64,000 bases of DNA from Saprospiraceae bacterium (GCA_016714765.1 JADKCF010000002.1:62001-126000), one strand, 5' to 3'. Positions 51,287 to 60,836 are shown, numbered from the stretch's first letter. Notes: generated by a model from the letters alone, not told the origin. A program made the numbers and translations.

Positions 51287-52065
51287 TGGCAGATCAAAGG
51301 ATAAAAAAAAACTTTGACCTCTCGGGTAAAGTAGCTATTGTGACTGGTGCAAGCCGAGGAATTGGTGAAAGTATGGCAAGAGGACTGGCAGAATTTGGAG
51401 CCAAAGTAGTCATTACCAGCCGTACCCAGGAGAGTATTGATCAGATTGCGCATAGTTTTACGGCAGACGGATATGATGTTTTGCCCGTAGCATGTCATGT
51501 AGGTAATGAGCAACAACTGAAAAACCTGGTGGACAAAACCGTTGCACATTATGGAGCAGTAGACATATTGATCAACAATGCTGCTACCAATCCGGTATTT
51601 GCTCCTATAGAAGACATGACGGGTGAACTGTTTGACAAAATGATGAATATCAATGTTAAAGCCGCTTTTCTATTGTCCAACATGTGCTTAACACACATGA
51701 AAAAATCAGGAAATGGCTCCATCGTTCATATCAGTTCGGTAGAAGGATTTAAACCTAGCCCGGGATTAAGTCTTTACAGCATCAATAAGGCAGCCCTTAT
51801 CATGCTGGCAAAAGCTCAAGCCAAAGAATGGGGAGCCTACCATGTCAGGTCTAATGTCATCTGTCCAGGATTGGTAAAAACAAAGTTCAGCTCTGCTTTG
51901 TGGGAAAATCAGCAAGTATTGGACCACTGGAATGAAAAAATACCTCTGCACCGTATGGCACATCCCGACGAGATGGCTGGTCTTGCCGTTTTTTTGGCAT
52001 CGGAAGCATCCAGCTATTGCACAGGGATGGAGTTTACAGCAGATGGAGGATATCTGATATCATGA
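51286..52065 (+). CDS. SDR family NAD(P)-dependent oxidoreductase
   Basis: A 259-residue classical short-chain dehydrogenase. It has the cofactor-binding GKVAIVTGASRGIGESMARG, DILINNAATNP, the catalytic serine in SIVHISSVEGFKP, the Y-x-x-x-K in GLSLYSINKAALIMLAKAQA and a C-terminal YCTGMEFTADGGYLIS. The V-T-S-R-T segment after beta2 (KVVITSRTQESID) suggests NADP(H) preference. Substrate is unknown; the best-matching relatives that come to mind are DHRS4-like carbonyl reductases and 3-oxoacyl reductases. Translational coupling with the T9SS gene upstream is likely. Confidence 0.92.
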   Translation: MADQRIKKNFDLSGKVAIVTGASRGIGESMARGLAEFGAKVVITSRTQESIDQIAHSFTADGYDVLPVACHVGNEQQLKNLVDKTVAHYGAVDILINNAATNPVFAPIEDMTGELFDKMMNINVKAAFLLSNMCLTHMKKSGNGSIVHISSVEGFKPSPGLSLYSINKAALIMLAKAQAKEWGAYHVRSNVICPGLVKTKFSSALWENQQVLDHWNEKIPLHRMAHPDEMAGLAVFLASEASSYCTGMEFTADGGYLIS

Positions 52066-52155
52066 CAAAAATGGTATTCGGACATAGATGAAATCAAGTT
52101 TTTTATTCACTTTTACTTAAGCAGGGATATTGCCCTGAAAGATAAATAAAACGTC

Positions 52156-54660
52156 ATGGTTCGGTTGGTTTTACTGTTTGCCCTAATAATCCTTTCTTCA
52201 AAGTGCATAGCACAAATAAAACCTGCTTTTCTAACCGAACATAACAAAAAATGGGTGGATTCAGTCTTTCATAGCCTCACCCTGGACCAGAAAATTGGTC
52301 AATTACTTCTCCCCAGAGGCAATTATTCGGGAAAGCCACATGATGTAGCGACTTTAAAATCCTGGGTCAAGGAATACCATATAGGAGGTATTGTTTTTTT
52401 TGCATCTAACCCCACCCAGCAGGCTTTGCTCACCAATGAGTTGCAGACCATCGCGTCTACACCACTTCTGATAGGTCAGGATCTGGAATGGGGCGTGGGA
52501 ATGAGACTAGACAGCACAGATAGGTTTCCATACGCAGTATCATTGGGAGCGATGAATGCTCATGAAGAGCTTATCGAAGAGATGGGACAGGAAGTAGCAC
52601 GACAATGCAGGAGAATAGGAGTCCATATCAACTATGCACCCGTCATGGATGTCAATAACAATCCAAACAACCCGGTTATCAATTTCAGATCATTTGGTGC
52701 AGACAAAGACAAGGTCACAGCAAAAGGACTGGCATACATGAAAGGAATGCAGAGCATGCATTTGTTGTGCACTGCCAAACATTTTCCGGGGCATGGGGAT
52801 ACTGATGTGGATTCACATCATGCTCTGCCATTGATAATGCATGATAAAAAACGACTAACCGAAATTGAGCTCTATCCATTCAAAAAGCTAATTGATCACG
52901 GAATATCAGGAATCATGACAGCTCATCTCGATATCCCGGCGCTTGAACCTGCAAAAGGATTGGCATCTACATTTTCACTAGCTATCATAAGTAAACTACT
53001 GAAACAAGATATGAAATTTCAGGGTCTCACATTTACGGATGCGATGGAGATGGAAGGTGCAGTAAAAAACTATCCCAAAGGTGAAGCCATGGTAAGAGCT
53101 TTACTTGCAGGCAATGATGTTCTGGAAACTTTCACCAATGTTCCGGAGTCGGTAGCAGCCATCAAAGAAGCCATCCTAAAAGGCAGAATTCCTATAAATT
53201 TGCTCGACGAAAAAGTCAAAAAGGTTTTGATGGCAAAATCCTGGGTAGGCCTTGACAGATATCAACCCATCATCATCGATGATCTTGTAGCAGACCTGAA
53301 TTCTGTCAAAGCCGACGTACTAAACCATAAAATGGTCGAAAAAAGCATCACCTGTCTTAAAAATGAAAGTAATATACTACCTGCAAAAGACCTCACCAAA
53401 AAGTATGCTGTCATCTCTCTGGAGTCAGAGGAAAAATCAGTATTTTATGATATGGTCTCTAATTATGTGCCTGCAGTGTATTATCATATCCCTAAAAATG
53501 CCCCTGATTCTGTAGTACAAAAAGTACTTGCTTCCACCAAAGATTACGATATGGTGCTGGCAACGGCGCATTTTATAGACATCAGGGCCAGTAAAAAATA
53601 TGGATTGACGACTGAAAATTCAAAAATACTCGCAGCGTTGGCAAAAAAGGAAAATGTAGTCCTTACCATACTTGGCAATCCGTTTATATTGGGCAAAATA
53701 CCCGAATTATCCGTATGTAAGTCACTGATCATGGGATATCAGCAAAGTGTTTACACAGAAAAAATAGCGGCACAAATGATATTCGGCAGCATCTCACCTG
53801 AGGGACAACTGCCTGTAACTATCAATGCTGACTTTCCCCTGGGCATGGGTACTACATGGTCCAAATTAGATAGACTTAGTTATGGTGTACCTGAATTGGC
53901 CGGAGTAGACAGAGTACAATTGATAAAAGGTATAGATTCTATTGTGGGTATAGGACTGAAGGAGAAGGCCTTTCCCGGGGCTATGGTTCAGGTAGCCAAG
54001 GACGGAAAAGTGATATTTTCGAAAGCCTATGGATTTCACACCTATGAGGCAGCCGCTTTAAATAATGAAAACATTTTAAAAACAGAAGGTAGCGCATATA
54101 CTTTTATAGATGACGCCATGGATAATCCTTCTTCCCTTACTACTACACTCAGACCTGCACAAAACAAAAGTATTCCGAAAGGTAAACTCCAGAAACATCA
54201 CCTTTTTGATCTGGCTTCTGTATCAAAAATAACAACCTCTACGCTGGCCATCATGCAACTGATGGGGGAGAATAAGTTTGATCCAAATGCCAAATGGAGC
54301 AATTATTATCCGGCATTTAAAAATACAAATAAAAGTGACCTCATTATGAAAGATCTCTTGGCACACAAGGCAGGTCTGAAAGCCTGGATTCCTTTTTGGA
54401 AAAACGCCATTGATACTATAGCTACCATGAAAAAGGCACTTTCTATACATCCCGAACTGGAAAATCAGTGTATAGTGAAAGTAAAAAACCAGGATTTTTT
54501 AAACGATTATTTGGTAAGAAGACCACAAAAGAAGTTCAATACTTGGCCTCGCTTTCTGCCAAAGATACGCTCTGGAAAAAAATGCTTACCCCAACGACCA
54601 GAACATGGAAGAGCGGCATATTTTCTGAAGTGCCCAAGGAAAACTATAAGACTCAGGTAG
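52156..54660 (+). CDS. GH3 (NagZ-like) glycosidase fused to a beta-lactamase-family domain, N-terminal part (frameshifted near 54432)
   Basis: This part has a signal peptide (VLLFALIILSSKCIAQ) and a GH3 catalytic domain with the NagZ loop KHFPGHGDTDVDSHHALP (Lys208; the Asp219/His221 dyad is the proposed acid/base) and the nucleophile Asp295 in TFTDAMEMEGA. A GH3 C-terminal domain follows, then a serine beta-lactamase-like domain whose SxxK motif is Ser688 (LASVSKITTS). Coding leaves the true frame at about 54434: one A added to the A5 tract (54430-54434) yields MKKGTFYTSRTGKSVYSESK and continues to 55394. The tail beyond about 54434 in this frame (ending at 54660) is out of frame. The full protein would be about 1,080 residues and act on GlcNAc-MurNAc fragments or peptidoglycan. 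Confidence 0.88.
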   Translation: MVRLVLLFALIILSSKCIAQIKPAFLTEHNKKWVDSVFHSLTLDQKIGQLLLPRGNYSGKPHDVATLKSWVKEYHIGGIVFFASNPTQQALLTNELQTIASTPLLIGQDLEWGVGMRLDSTDRFPYAVSLGAMNAHEELIEEMGQEVARQCRRIGVHINYAPVMDVNNNPNNPVINFRSFGADKDKVTAKGLAYMKGMQSMHLLCTAKHFPGHGDTDVDSHHALPLIMHDKKRLTEIELYPFKKLIDHGISGIMTAHLDIPALEPAKGLASTFSLAIISKLLKQDMKFQGLTFTDAMEMEGAVKNYPKGEAMVRALLAGNDVLETFTNVPESVAAIKEAILKGRIPINLLDEKVKKVLMAKSWVGLDRYQPIIIDDLVADLNSVKADVLNHKMVEKSITCLKNESNILPAKDLTKKYAVISLESEEKSVFYDMVSNYVPAVYYHIPKNAPDSVVQKVLASTKDYDMVLATAHFIDIRASKKYGLTTENSKILAALAKKENVVLTILGNPFILGKIPELSVCKSLIMGYQQSVYTEKIAAQMIFGSISPEGQLPVTINADFPLGMGTTWSKLDRLSYGVPELAGVDRVQLIKGIDSIVGIGLKEKAFPGAMVQVAKDGKVIFSKAYGFHTYEAAALNNENILKTEGSAYTFIDDAMDNPSSLTTTLRPAQNKSIPKGKLQKHHLFDLASVSKITTSTLAIMQLMGENKFDPNAKWSNYYPAFKNTNKSDLIMKDLLAHKAGLKAWIPFWKNAIDTIATMKKALSIHPELENQCIVKVKNQDFLNDYLVRRPQKKFNTWPRFLPKIRSGKKCLPQRPEHGRAAYFLKCPRKTIRLR

Positions 54661-55394
54661 ACAATCACCTTTTTCTGAATGACCAATACAGAAAGACAAT
54701 AATTAAGCAAATAGCCGAAAGCCCGGTCGACTCTGCTAAAGCGTATGTATATAGTGACCTTCATTATTATCTGTATCCCGATATTATTGCCTCTGTCACT
54801 GGATTGACTTTTGAATCATATCTCAATCAAACTTACCGTAGCTTAGGTGCAACAAGTCTGATGTTCAATCCGTATAGTAAAGAAATGACTGAAAATATCG
54901 TACCTACAGAGTACGACAGTGTTTTTAGACAGCAACTTATACATGGCTTTGTGCATGATGAGGGAGCAGCGATGATGGGAGGTATATCAGGTCATGCAGG
55001 CCTCTTTGGCAATGCCAATGATGTTACTAAACTGATGCAAATGTATCTCCAAAAAGGGAGCTATGGTGGTATCAGATACATCCTTCCGGAAATCATAGAC
55101 CGATGTACTTCCTATCAGTTTCCAGAAAGTAAAAACAGAAGAGGCTTGGGATTTGATAAAAAAGACTTTAACCCGGAAATAAAAAATGCTCCTGCGTTAT
55201 CATCATCAAGTAGCTACGGACACTCAGGATATACCGGTACATATACATGGGTGGATCCCGAATATCAGCTGGTTTATGTATTTTTGTCCAATAGAGTGTA
55301 TCCTACCAGGCAAAACAATAAAATCAGCGATTTTAATATACGAACGTCCATAGGCGATCACATTATAAAAACAATCATCAATAATAAAAATTAA
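54468..55394 (+). CDS. C-terminal part of the GH3-beta-lactamase fusion (continuation of 52156)
   Basis: This frame carries the rest of the serine beta-lactamase/esterase domain: YVYSDLHYYLYPDIIASVTG (Tyr-Ser-Asp, the Y-x-N equivalent), MMGGISGHAGLFGNANDVTK and SYGHSGYTGTYTWVDPEYQL (H-x-G box). In-frame coding reaches back to about 54435, so the GTG at 54468 is not a real start. It joins the upstream part if the A5 tract at 54430-54434 regains one base. One base separates its stop from the start of the gamma-carbonic anhydrase-like gene at 55396. Confidence 0.85.
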   Translation: MYSESKKPGFFKRLFGKKTTKEVQYLASLSAKDTLWKKMLTPTTRTWKSGIFSEVPKENYKTQVDNHLFLNDQYRKTIIKQIAESPVDSAKAYVYSDLHYYLYPDIIASVTGLTFESYLNQTYRSLGATSLMFNPYSKEMTENIVPTEYDSVFRQQLIHGFVHDEGAAMMGGISGHAGLFGNANDVTKLMQMYLQKGSYGGIRYILPEIIDRCTSYQFPESKNRRGLGFDKKDFNPEIKNAPALSSSSSYGHSGYTGTYTWVDPEYQLVYVFLSNRVYPTRQNNKISDFNIRTSIGDHIIKTIINNKN

Positions 55395-55395
55395 A

Positions 55396-55908
55396 ATGCC
55401 ACTTATTACTTTAAAAGGAATCGCTCCAATCATAGGAGAGGATTGTTTTATGGCTGAAAATGCCACTATTGTAGGAGATGTCATTATGGGTGACCAATGC
55501 AGTGTTTGGTTTAATGCCGTCATAAGAGGGGATGTACACTATATCAGGATGGGGAATAAAGTGAATGTGCAGGATGGAGCCATCATCCATTGTACATATC
55601 AAAAACATCCCACCAATATTGGAAACAATGTATCGATTGGTCATAACGCCATAGTTCATGGATGTACTATCCATGACAATGTTTTGGTAGGCATGGGGGC
55701 CATTATCATGGACAATTGTATTGTCGAATCCAATGCCATCATAGCAGCAGGAGCCGTAGTCACCCAAAATACAAGGGTCGAAGGCGGAACCATCTATGCC
55801 GGAGTACCTGCAAAAAAAGTCAAGGATATCAGCGAGGAACTGATTTCGGGAGAAATAGACAGGATAGCCAATAATTATGTTATGTATTCAGCCTGGTTTA
55901 AGGAATGA
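55396..55908 (+). CDS. Gamma carbonic anhydrase family (left-handed beta-helix) protein
   Basis: A 170-residue hexapeptide-repeat protein of the YrdA/PaaY/CaiE type. It shows NATIVGDVIMGDQCSVWFNA, VIRGDVHYIRMGNKVNVQDG, and zinc histidine candidates in IIHCTYQKHPTNIGNNV and SIGHNAIVHGCTIHDN, followed by NVLVGMGAIIMDNCIVESNA. It is trimeric by family. Some members hydrate CO2 but many lack activity. Three histidines at plausible positions are present, so zinc binding is likely and catalysis possible. It starts one base after the GH3 fusion gene. The DAB/SulP operon in the same window makes a role in bicarbonate balance attractive but unproven. Confidence 0.88.
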   Translation: MPLITLKGIAPIIGEDCFMAENATIVGDVIMGDQCSVWFNAVIRGDVHYIRMGNKVNVQDGAIIHCTYQKHPTNIGNNVSIGHNAIVHGCTIHDNVLVGMGAIIMDNCIVESNAIIAAGAVVTQNTRVEGGTIYAGVPAKKVKDISEELISGEIDRIANNYVMYSAWFKE

Positions 55909-55952
55909 TAAAAACCAGCAAAAAAGGTATACATTTATAAAAAAATTGAATC

Positions 55953-57176
55953 ATGCATACAACGACGGTCAGGTCTGAAGAAAGTTTAAAGACAATATTA
56001 AAAGAAATCAGAACCTTTGTGGAGAAGAAGCTTTTTCCTATAGAACAGGAAGTGTTGAAAATGGAATGGAATAAAGCAAAGATACTATTGGATGGCTTGC
56101 GACAGGATGTAAAAAAAATGGGTTTTTGGTGCCCTCAGGTACCGGAAGCGTATGGTGGTTTGGGTCTGACCAATCGTCAGCATGGTATGGTAAGCGAAAT
56201 CCTTGGCCTGAGCCCATTAGGGCATTATGTTTTTAATTGTCAGGCACCTGATGCAGGCAATATGGAGATTCTTATCGAATTTGCGACCGACGACCAAAAA
56301 CAAGAATATTTATATCCGCTGCTGGAAGGAAGCATCCGCAGCTGTTTCAGTATGACAGAGCCTGACAATGCGGGGTCTAATCCACTGTTAATGTCAACGA
56401 CAGCGGTGCGTGATGGAGATGAATATGTGATCAATGGTCACAAATGGTTTACATCATCTGCAGACGGAGCTTCTTTTGCTATAGTCATGGCTATCACAGA
56501 CCCCACTAATCCTAATTTGTATAAGCGGACCAGTCAAATAATCGTTCCTTTGACAACGAAGGGGATACACATTGTAAGAAACATCCCTGTTATGGGTGAA
56601 GCCGGAGCTGGCTATTTCAGTCATGCAGAGATCAAATATGATCAATGCAGAGTCCCGGTAACTAATCTTTTGGGCTATGAAGGAGCCGGCTTTGCCATAG
56701 CACAAACAAGGCTGGGACCCGGCAGAATTCATCATTGTATGAGATGGGTAGGCATTTGTGAGAGGGCATTTGACATGATGTGTAAATATGCCGTAAGCAG
56801 ACAAATGTCTCCCGGCAAAACACTTGCAGAGAAGCAAACCATACAAAACTGGATAGCCGAATGTCATGCTGAAATAAGTGCTGCCAGAATGCTCGTATTG
56901 GATGCTGCAGACAAGATAGACAAATATGGACAGGAGAACGCACGAACCGAAATATCCGTTATCAAATTTTATGTAGCCAATGTTCTTAATAATATACTGG
57001 ACAAAGCCATACAAGTACATGGAGCTCTGGGAATAACTGATGACACACTCTTATCCTGGTGGTATCGACATGAGCGTGGGGCAAGGATTTATGATGGTCC
57101 TGATGAAGTCCACAAATCAAGAGTTGCTAAAGAAATTCTTAAATCTTATACAAATATAAATGAACGAAGCCACTGA
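55953..57176 (+). CDS. Acyl-CoA dehydrogenase, ACAD10/11-like
   Basis: A 407-residue acyl-CoA dehydrogenase: YGGLGLTNRQHGMVSEILGL, CFSMTEPDNAGSNPLLM (FAD-facing strand motif), INGHKWFTSSADGASFAIVM and, at the C-terminus, VHGALGITDDTLLSWWYRHE and ARIYDGPDEVHKSRVAKEIL. The last motif is typical of the ACAD10/ACAD11 group, which acts on long or branched and 4-hydroxy acyl-CoAs. It overlaps the following phosphotransferase gene by 17 bases. ACAD10/11 proteins of animals carry the same two activities in one chain, so this pair looks like the split bacterial equivalent. Confidence 0.9.
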   Translation: MHTTTVRSEESLKTILKEIRTFVEKKLFPIEQEVLKMEWNKAKILLDGLRQDVKKMGFWCPQVPEAYGGLGLTNRQHGMVSEILGLSPLGHYVFNCQAPDAGNMEILIEFATDDQKQEYLYPLLEGSIRSCFSMTEPDNAGSNPLLMSTTAVRDGDEYVINGHKWFTSSADGASFAIVMAITDPTNPNLYKRTSQIIVPLTTKGIHIVRNIPVMGEAGAGYFSHAEIKYDQCRVPVTNLLGYEGAGFAIAQTRLGPGRIHHCMRWVGICERAFDMMCKYAVSRQMSPGKTLAEKQTIQNWIAECHAEISAARMLVLDAADKIDKYGQENARTEISVIKFYVANVLNNILDKAIQVHGALGITDDTLLSWWYRHERGARIYDGPDEVHKSRVAKEILKSYTNINERSH

Positions 57177-58227
57177 TATCCGTCGGGGGGACGAAATCGA
57201 TGAAACCAGGCTAAAAGAATGGTTAGCTCCTATTACCGAAAAAAGCATAGAGAAAATCATCATCAGACAGTTTGCCGGGGGATACTCCAACCTCACTTAT
57301 CAGATCATCATCAATGACGACATAAAGTGGGTACTCCGCAAGCCGCCCAAAGGAGCTAATATCAAGTCAGGGCATGACATGGCAAGAGAGTATAAAATCA
57401 TCAAAGCGCTGTACCCTGAATATACCAAAGTGCCCCGGCCTGTTGCTTATTGTGAAGATAGTACAATCATAGGTACCGAATTTTATATCATGGATAACGT
57501 GGATGGCTGGATATTAAGAGCTCATAAAAAAGCCGATTCTTATCCGGATAAAAAGATCATGCATCAGATCTATACTCTTTTTACAGAAAATTTTGTTGCA
57601 TTGCATGCACTCGATTATACCAAATGCGGGCTGGATACGCTCGGCAATCCCCAGCAGTATCCTGAAAGACAAATTTCCGGTTGGACCCGAAGATATGAAG
57701 CTGCTAAAACGGACGAAATTCGCTCAGTGGCTACCCTGTATAAATGGCTCAATGAAAACATCCCAATCTTGTCACGCCCATCACTTATACATAATGACTA
57801 TAAGTACGATAATATTATATTCGATAAAGAAGGAAAAGAACTGATTGCAATATTGGATTGGGAAATGAGTACTATTGGAGATCCACTCATGGATTTGGGA
57901 AGTACACTTGGATATTGGGTCAATCATGACGATCCGGACTGGCTCCAGGAAATAGGCTTAAGCCCTACTAATATGTCGGATCACCCCACCAGAGAAAACC
58001 TGCTCCATGACTATGCTGATAAATCAGGTCTTGATCCAGGCAATGGAGTCTTTTATTATGCCTATGGAATGCTAAAACTTGCTGTCATTGCACAACAGAT
58101 ATACGCAAGATATAAAGCAGGCCACACATCCGATCCAAGATTTGCAGGACTGATTAAAGTAGTAGAAATGTGTGGTTTGATGGGAACTCAGGCCATTCAA
58201 AAACAAAAGTTAGACCACCTGTTTTGA
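57160..58227 (+). CDS. APH-family phosphotransferase, ACAD10/11-type kinase domain
   Basis: A 355-residue protein of the aminoglycoside-phosphotransferase/choline-kinase fold. It shows the N-lobe (IIRQFAGGYSNLTYQIIIND, VLRKPPKGANIKSGHDMARE), the catalytic loop HNDYKYDNIIFD and the metal-binding AILDWEMSTIGDPLMDLG. It overlaps the acyl-CoA dehydrogenase gene by 17 bases, implying translational coupling. In ACAD10/11, recent work ties the kinase domain to phosphorylation of 4-hydroxyacyl-CoA before the dehydrogenase acts; applying that here is inference from the pair. An antibiotic-resistance role is unlikely. Confidence 0.9.
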   Translation: MNEATDIRRGDEIDETRLKEWLAPITEKSIEKIIIRQFAGGYSNLTYQIIINDDIKWVLRKPPKGANIKSGHDMAREYKIIKALYPEYTKVPRPVAYCEDSTIIGTEFYIMDNVDGWILRAHKKADSYPDKKIMHQIYTLFTENFVALHALDYTKCGLDTLGNPQQYPERQISGWTRRYEAAKTDEIRSVATLYKWLNENIPILSRPSLIHNDYKYDNIIFDKEGKELIAILDWEMSTIGDPLMDLGSTLGYWVNHDDPDWLQEIGLSPTNMSDHPTRENLLHDYADKSGLDPGNGVFYYAYGMLKLAVIAQQIYARYKAGHTSDPRFAGLIKVVEMCGLMGTQAIQKQKLDHLF

Positions 58228-58322
58228 TTCATATTAGACAAGCACTGTTTATGCCGTTTCGAACTAAAAATTCTATTTATGCCACTATTTGGAGAACTTT
58301 ATGAAAACAGTAAATCAAATCA

Positions 58323-59774
58323 ATGTATTTTAATTCTATAGATTTTGCGGTGTTCCTGCCAGTCGTCTTTTTGCTGTATTGGTTTGTATGGCAAAAGAAC
58401 CTGCAAAAACAGAATTTATTTATTGTACTGGTAAGTTATATTTTCTATGGATGGTGGGATTCCCGGTTTTTGGTTCTACTGGTTGTGAGCAGTATGATAG
58501 ATTTTTTTGCCTCGCAAGCTATTTTCAGAACTACAGATGTGCGTAAAAGAAGGCTTTGGTTTATACTAAGTATAGCAAGCAATCTGGGAATACTGGGGTT
58601 TTTTAAGTATTTCAATTTTTTTGCCGACAATTTTGCGTCTGCATTTACTTTCATGGGTTTTGAGTTTACACAAAGGACGCTCGAAATAGTATTGCCTGTA
58701 GGCATCAGTTTTTACACTTTTCAGACGATGAGCTACACCATCGATGTGTACAGACGTAAGTTGGAACCGACCCATGATGTAATAGCTTTTATGGCATATG
58801 TCAGTTTTTTCCCGCAGCTGGTAGCCGGTCCGATAGAAAGGGCCAAACACCTTCTGCCACAATTTTATACCCCAAGAACATTCAATTATCAACTGGCTGT
58901 CAATGGCACCAAACAGATACTATGGGGTTTTTTTAAGAAAATGGTGATAGCCGATAATTGTGCGATTCTGGCAGATACTTTTTTCAATAATCATAACGCA
59001 TATCCCGGAAGTTATCTTTTATTAGGGGCTTTTTTCTTTGCATTCCAGATTTACGGTGACTTTTCAGGGTACTCAGACATAGCCATAGGTACTGCAAGAC
59101 TTTTTGGATTTGATATTATGAAAAATTTTGCATACCCGTATTTTTCCAGGGATATTGCAGAATTCTGGCGTCGGTGGCATATATCTTTGTCCACTTGGTT
59201 TAGAGATTATGTATATATCCCTATGGGGGGAAACCAAGGAACAACACCTGCAAAACTGAAAAACATAATTGTTGTTTTTGTGATCAGCGGGTTTTGGCAC
59301 GGGGCCAATTGGACATTTGTCTGTTGGGGCTTGTTAAATGCGCTTTTATTTATACCATTGTTGTTGAATAAAAGCAACAGACAGCACCTGGATGTTGTTG
59401 CCAAGGCAAAGATCTGGCCTACTTTTATGGAAGCTATGCAAATGTGTTTTACATTTATGTTGGTCATGCTTCTATGGGTGTTTTTCAGAGCAGATTCAAT
59501 GCATACCGCATTCTGCATTATTGGTAAAATATTTTCCTCATCCATTTTTCAGTTTCCGTATTTGCCCAAAGAAGGTACTGTCGCTCTGACATTGCTGTTG
59601 ATAACATTTTTTATTGCCGTCGAATGGTCAGGACGCGAACACGCTTATGCCATCGAGTATGCCGCAAAGGACAGGCCTGTATGGATAAGGTGGACATTTT
59701 ATGCTCTGATCGTATCGATGACTGGAATGTATATGCAGACTGGGGGATCACCATTTATTTACTTCCAATTCTGA
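58323..59774 (+). CDS. MBOAT family O-acyltransferase (AlgI/DltB-like)
   Basis: A 483-residue polytopic membrane protein with MBOAT signatures: SYIFYGWWDSRFLVLLVVSS, VGISFYTFQTMSYTIDVYRR, YGDFSGYSDIAIGTARLFGF, FWRRWHISLSTWFRDYVYIP and the catalytic histidine region FWHGANWTFVCWGLLNA. AlgI-type proteins pass acetyl groups across the membrane onto polysaccharides together with an SGNH-type periplasmic enzyme. The next gene, four bases downstream, encodes such a protein. The acceptor (exopolysaccharide, lipopolysaccharide or peptidoglycan) is unknown. Confidence 0.92.
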   Translation: MYFNSIDFAVFLPVVFLLYWFVWQKNLQKQNLFIVLVSYIFYGWWDSRFLVLLVVSSMIDFFASQAIFRTTDVRKRRLWFILSIASNLGILGFFKYFNFFADNFASAFTFMGFEFTQRTLEIVLPVGISFYTFQTMSYTIDVYRRKLEPTHDVIAFMAYVSFFPQLVAGPIERAKHLLPQFYTPRTFNYQLAVNGTKQILWGFFKKMVIADNCAILADTFFNNHNAYPGSYLLLGAFFFAFQIYGDFSGYSDIAIGTARLFGFDIMKNFAYPYFSRDIAEFWRRWHISLSTWFRDYVYIPMGGNQGTTPAKLKNIIVVFVISGFWHGANWTFVCWGLLNALLFIPLLLNKSNRQHLDVVAKAKIWPTFMEAMQMCFTFMLVMLLWVFFRADSMHTAFCIIGKIFSSSIFQFPYLPKEGTVALTLLLITFFIAVEWSGREHAYAIEYAAKDRPVWIRWTFYALIVSMTGMYMQTGGSPFIYFQF

Positions 59775-59778
59775 TACA

Positions 59779-60705
59779 ATGAAAGATTATTTAATATTGA
59801 TACTGAAGTTTTTACTTTTTGCGACTATTTTTTATGTTGGAATCTTATTTTTGAGTGGATGGTTGCTACCGGATTTTCTCAGGCCTAATCTCCTGTTTCA
59901 GTCCAGTGGTGTCGGATACAGCTATAAGCGTATGGTTGAAGCGGAATCTTATGGCCACACAGACATTGTTTTTTTAGGATCCTCACGCGCATACAGAGGC
60001 TTTGACACCAGGATTTTTGCCGAAGCCGGATACCGTACTTTTAATCTTGGTACCAGCAATCAGACACCTGTGCAGAGCTATTATCTATTGAAAAAATATA
60101 TACCCGGACTCAAGCCAAAAATAGTTATCTTTGAAGTCAATCCCGATATTTTTTCCAATGATGGAGTAGAATCTTCTATCGATATTATATCCAATACTGA
60201 TCCGGACATAGGCTTGCTGAAGATGTCGCTTGAAGTCAAAAATATTAAGGCAGTAAACGGATTGATTTTTTCAGCATGCAGAAAATTTTTTAGGCTCTCC
60301 CTATTGGATTTTGACTATAAAAACAAAAACCACAAATATATCCAGGGAGGATATGTAGAGAGCCTGGACAGGACTTACCGAAAAAATGAAGGCAATGCGT
60401 ATTACTGCAATATCATGGACAAACAACTGCAGTATCTGGACAGAATCGCAGAAATGATGAAAACAGAAGGAATCACAATGATCTTTGTGCAAGCTCCTGT
60501 CACAAAAAAGCTGTATACATCATGTAGCGAAAACAAAAGATTTGACACCATTATTTCTTCTAAAGGTTGTCAATATTACAACTTCAATGAATGGATAAAT
60601 CTCACGGATAGCATCCATTTTGCTGATGGACAACACCTCAATCAAAAAGGGGTAGAATTATTTAATAAAGCGGTTATCAATTTGTGCCTAAACACTACCC
60701 ATTAG
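59779..60705 (+). CDS. SGNH-like membrane-anchored protein, probable partner of the MBOAT
   Basis: A 308-residue protein with an N-terminal anchor (ILKFLLFATIFYVGILFLSG) and an SGNH-hydrolase-like periplasmic domain. The nucleophile block is IVFLGSSRAYRGFDTRIFAE (G-S-S), the Asn block is NLGTSNQTPVQSYY, and the Asp-x2-His block is HFADGQHLNQKGVELFNKAV. AlgJ/AlgX and DltD relatives work with MBOAT proteins in the last step of O-acyl transfer. Four bases separate it from the MBOAT gene. The exact family (AlgX-, DltD- or DUF-type) is not certain. Confidence 0.78.
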   Translation: MKDYLILILKFLLFATIFYVGILFLSGWLLPDFLRPNLLFQSSGVGYSYKRMVEAESYGHTDIVFLGSSRAYRGFDTRIFAEAGYRTFNLGTSNQTPVQSYYLLKKYIPGLKPKIVIFEVNPDIFSNDGVESSIDIISNTDPDIGLLKMSLEVKNIKAVNGLIFSACRKFFRLSLLDFDYKNKNHKYIQGGYVESLDRTYRKNEGNAYYCNIMDKQLQYLDRIAEMMKTEGITMIFVQAPVTKKLYTSCSENKRFDTIISSKGCQYYNFNEWINLTDSIHFADGQHLNQKGVELFNKAVINLCLNTTH

Positions 60706-60836
60706 GAAGTCAGCACACCAAAAACGCTTACACGAGCATCTTAAGAGGGTAAGGACACAATACAGAAAAGTTCAGAAGCTTCTCACATCCTGATTTTGTG
60801 TTGCAGATTGATTATTAACCTAAAAAAGTTATCAAT

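Noticed and set aside
54434..54660. The Arg-rich end of the GH3 frame (RPQKKFNTWPRFLPKIRSGK region) as a real C-terminus
   Set aside because: It is the out-of-frame reading after the A5 tract; the other frame continues the beta-lactamase domain.
56454..57020. A 188-codon open frame on the minus strand in the acyl-CoA dehydrogenase gene
   Set aside because: Antisense shadow of a gene with clear family motifs; its product is Cys/Tyr-rich and patternless.
57160..58227. Aminoglycoside resistance gene
   Set aside because: Although of the APH fold, its overlap with an ACAD10/11-like dehydrogenase and its sequence pattern point to a metabolic kinase.
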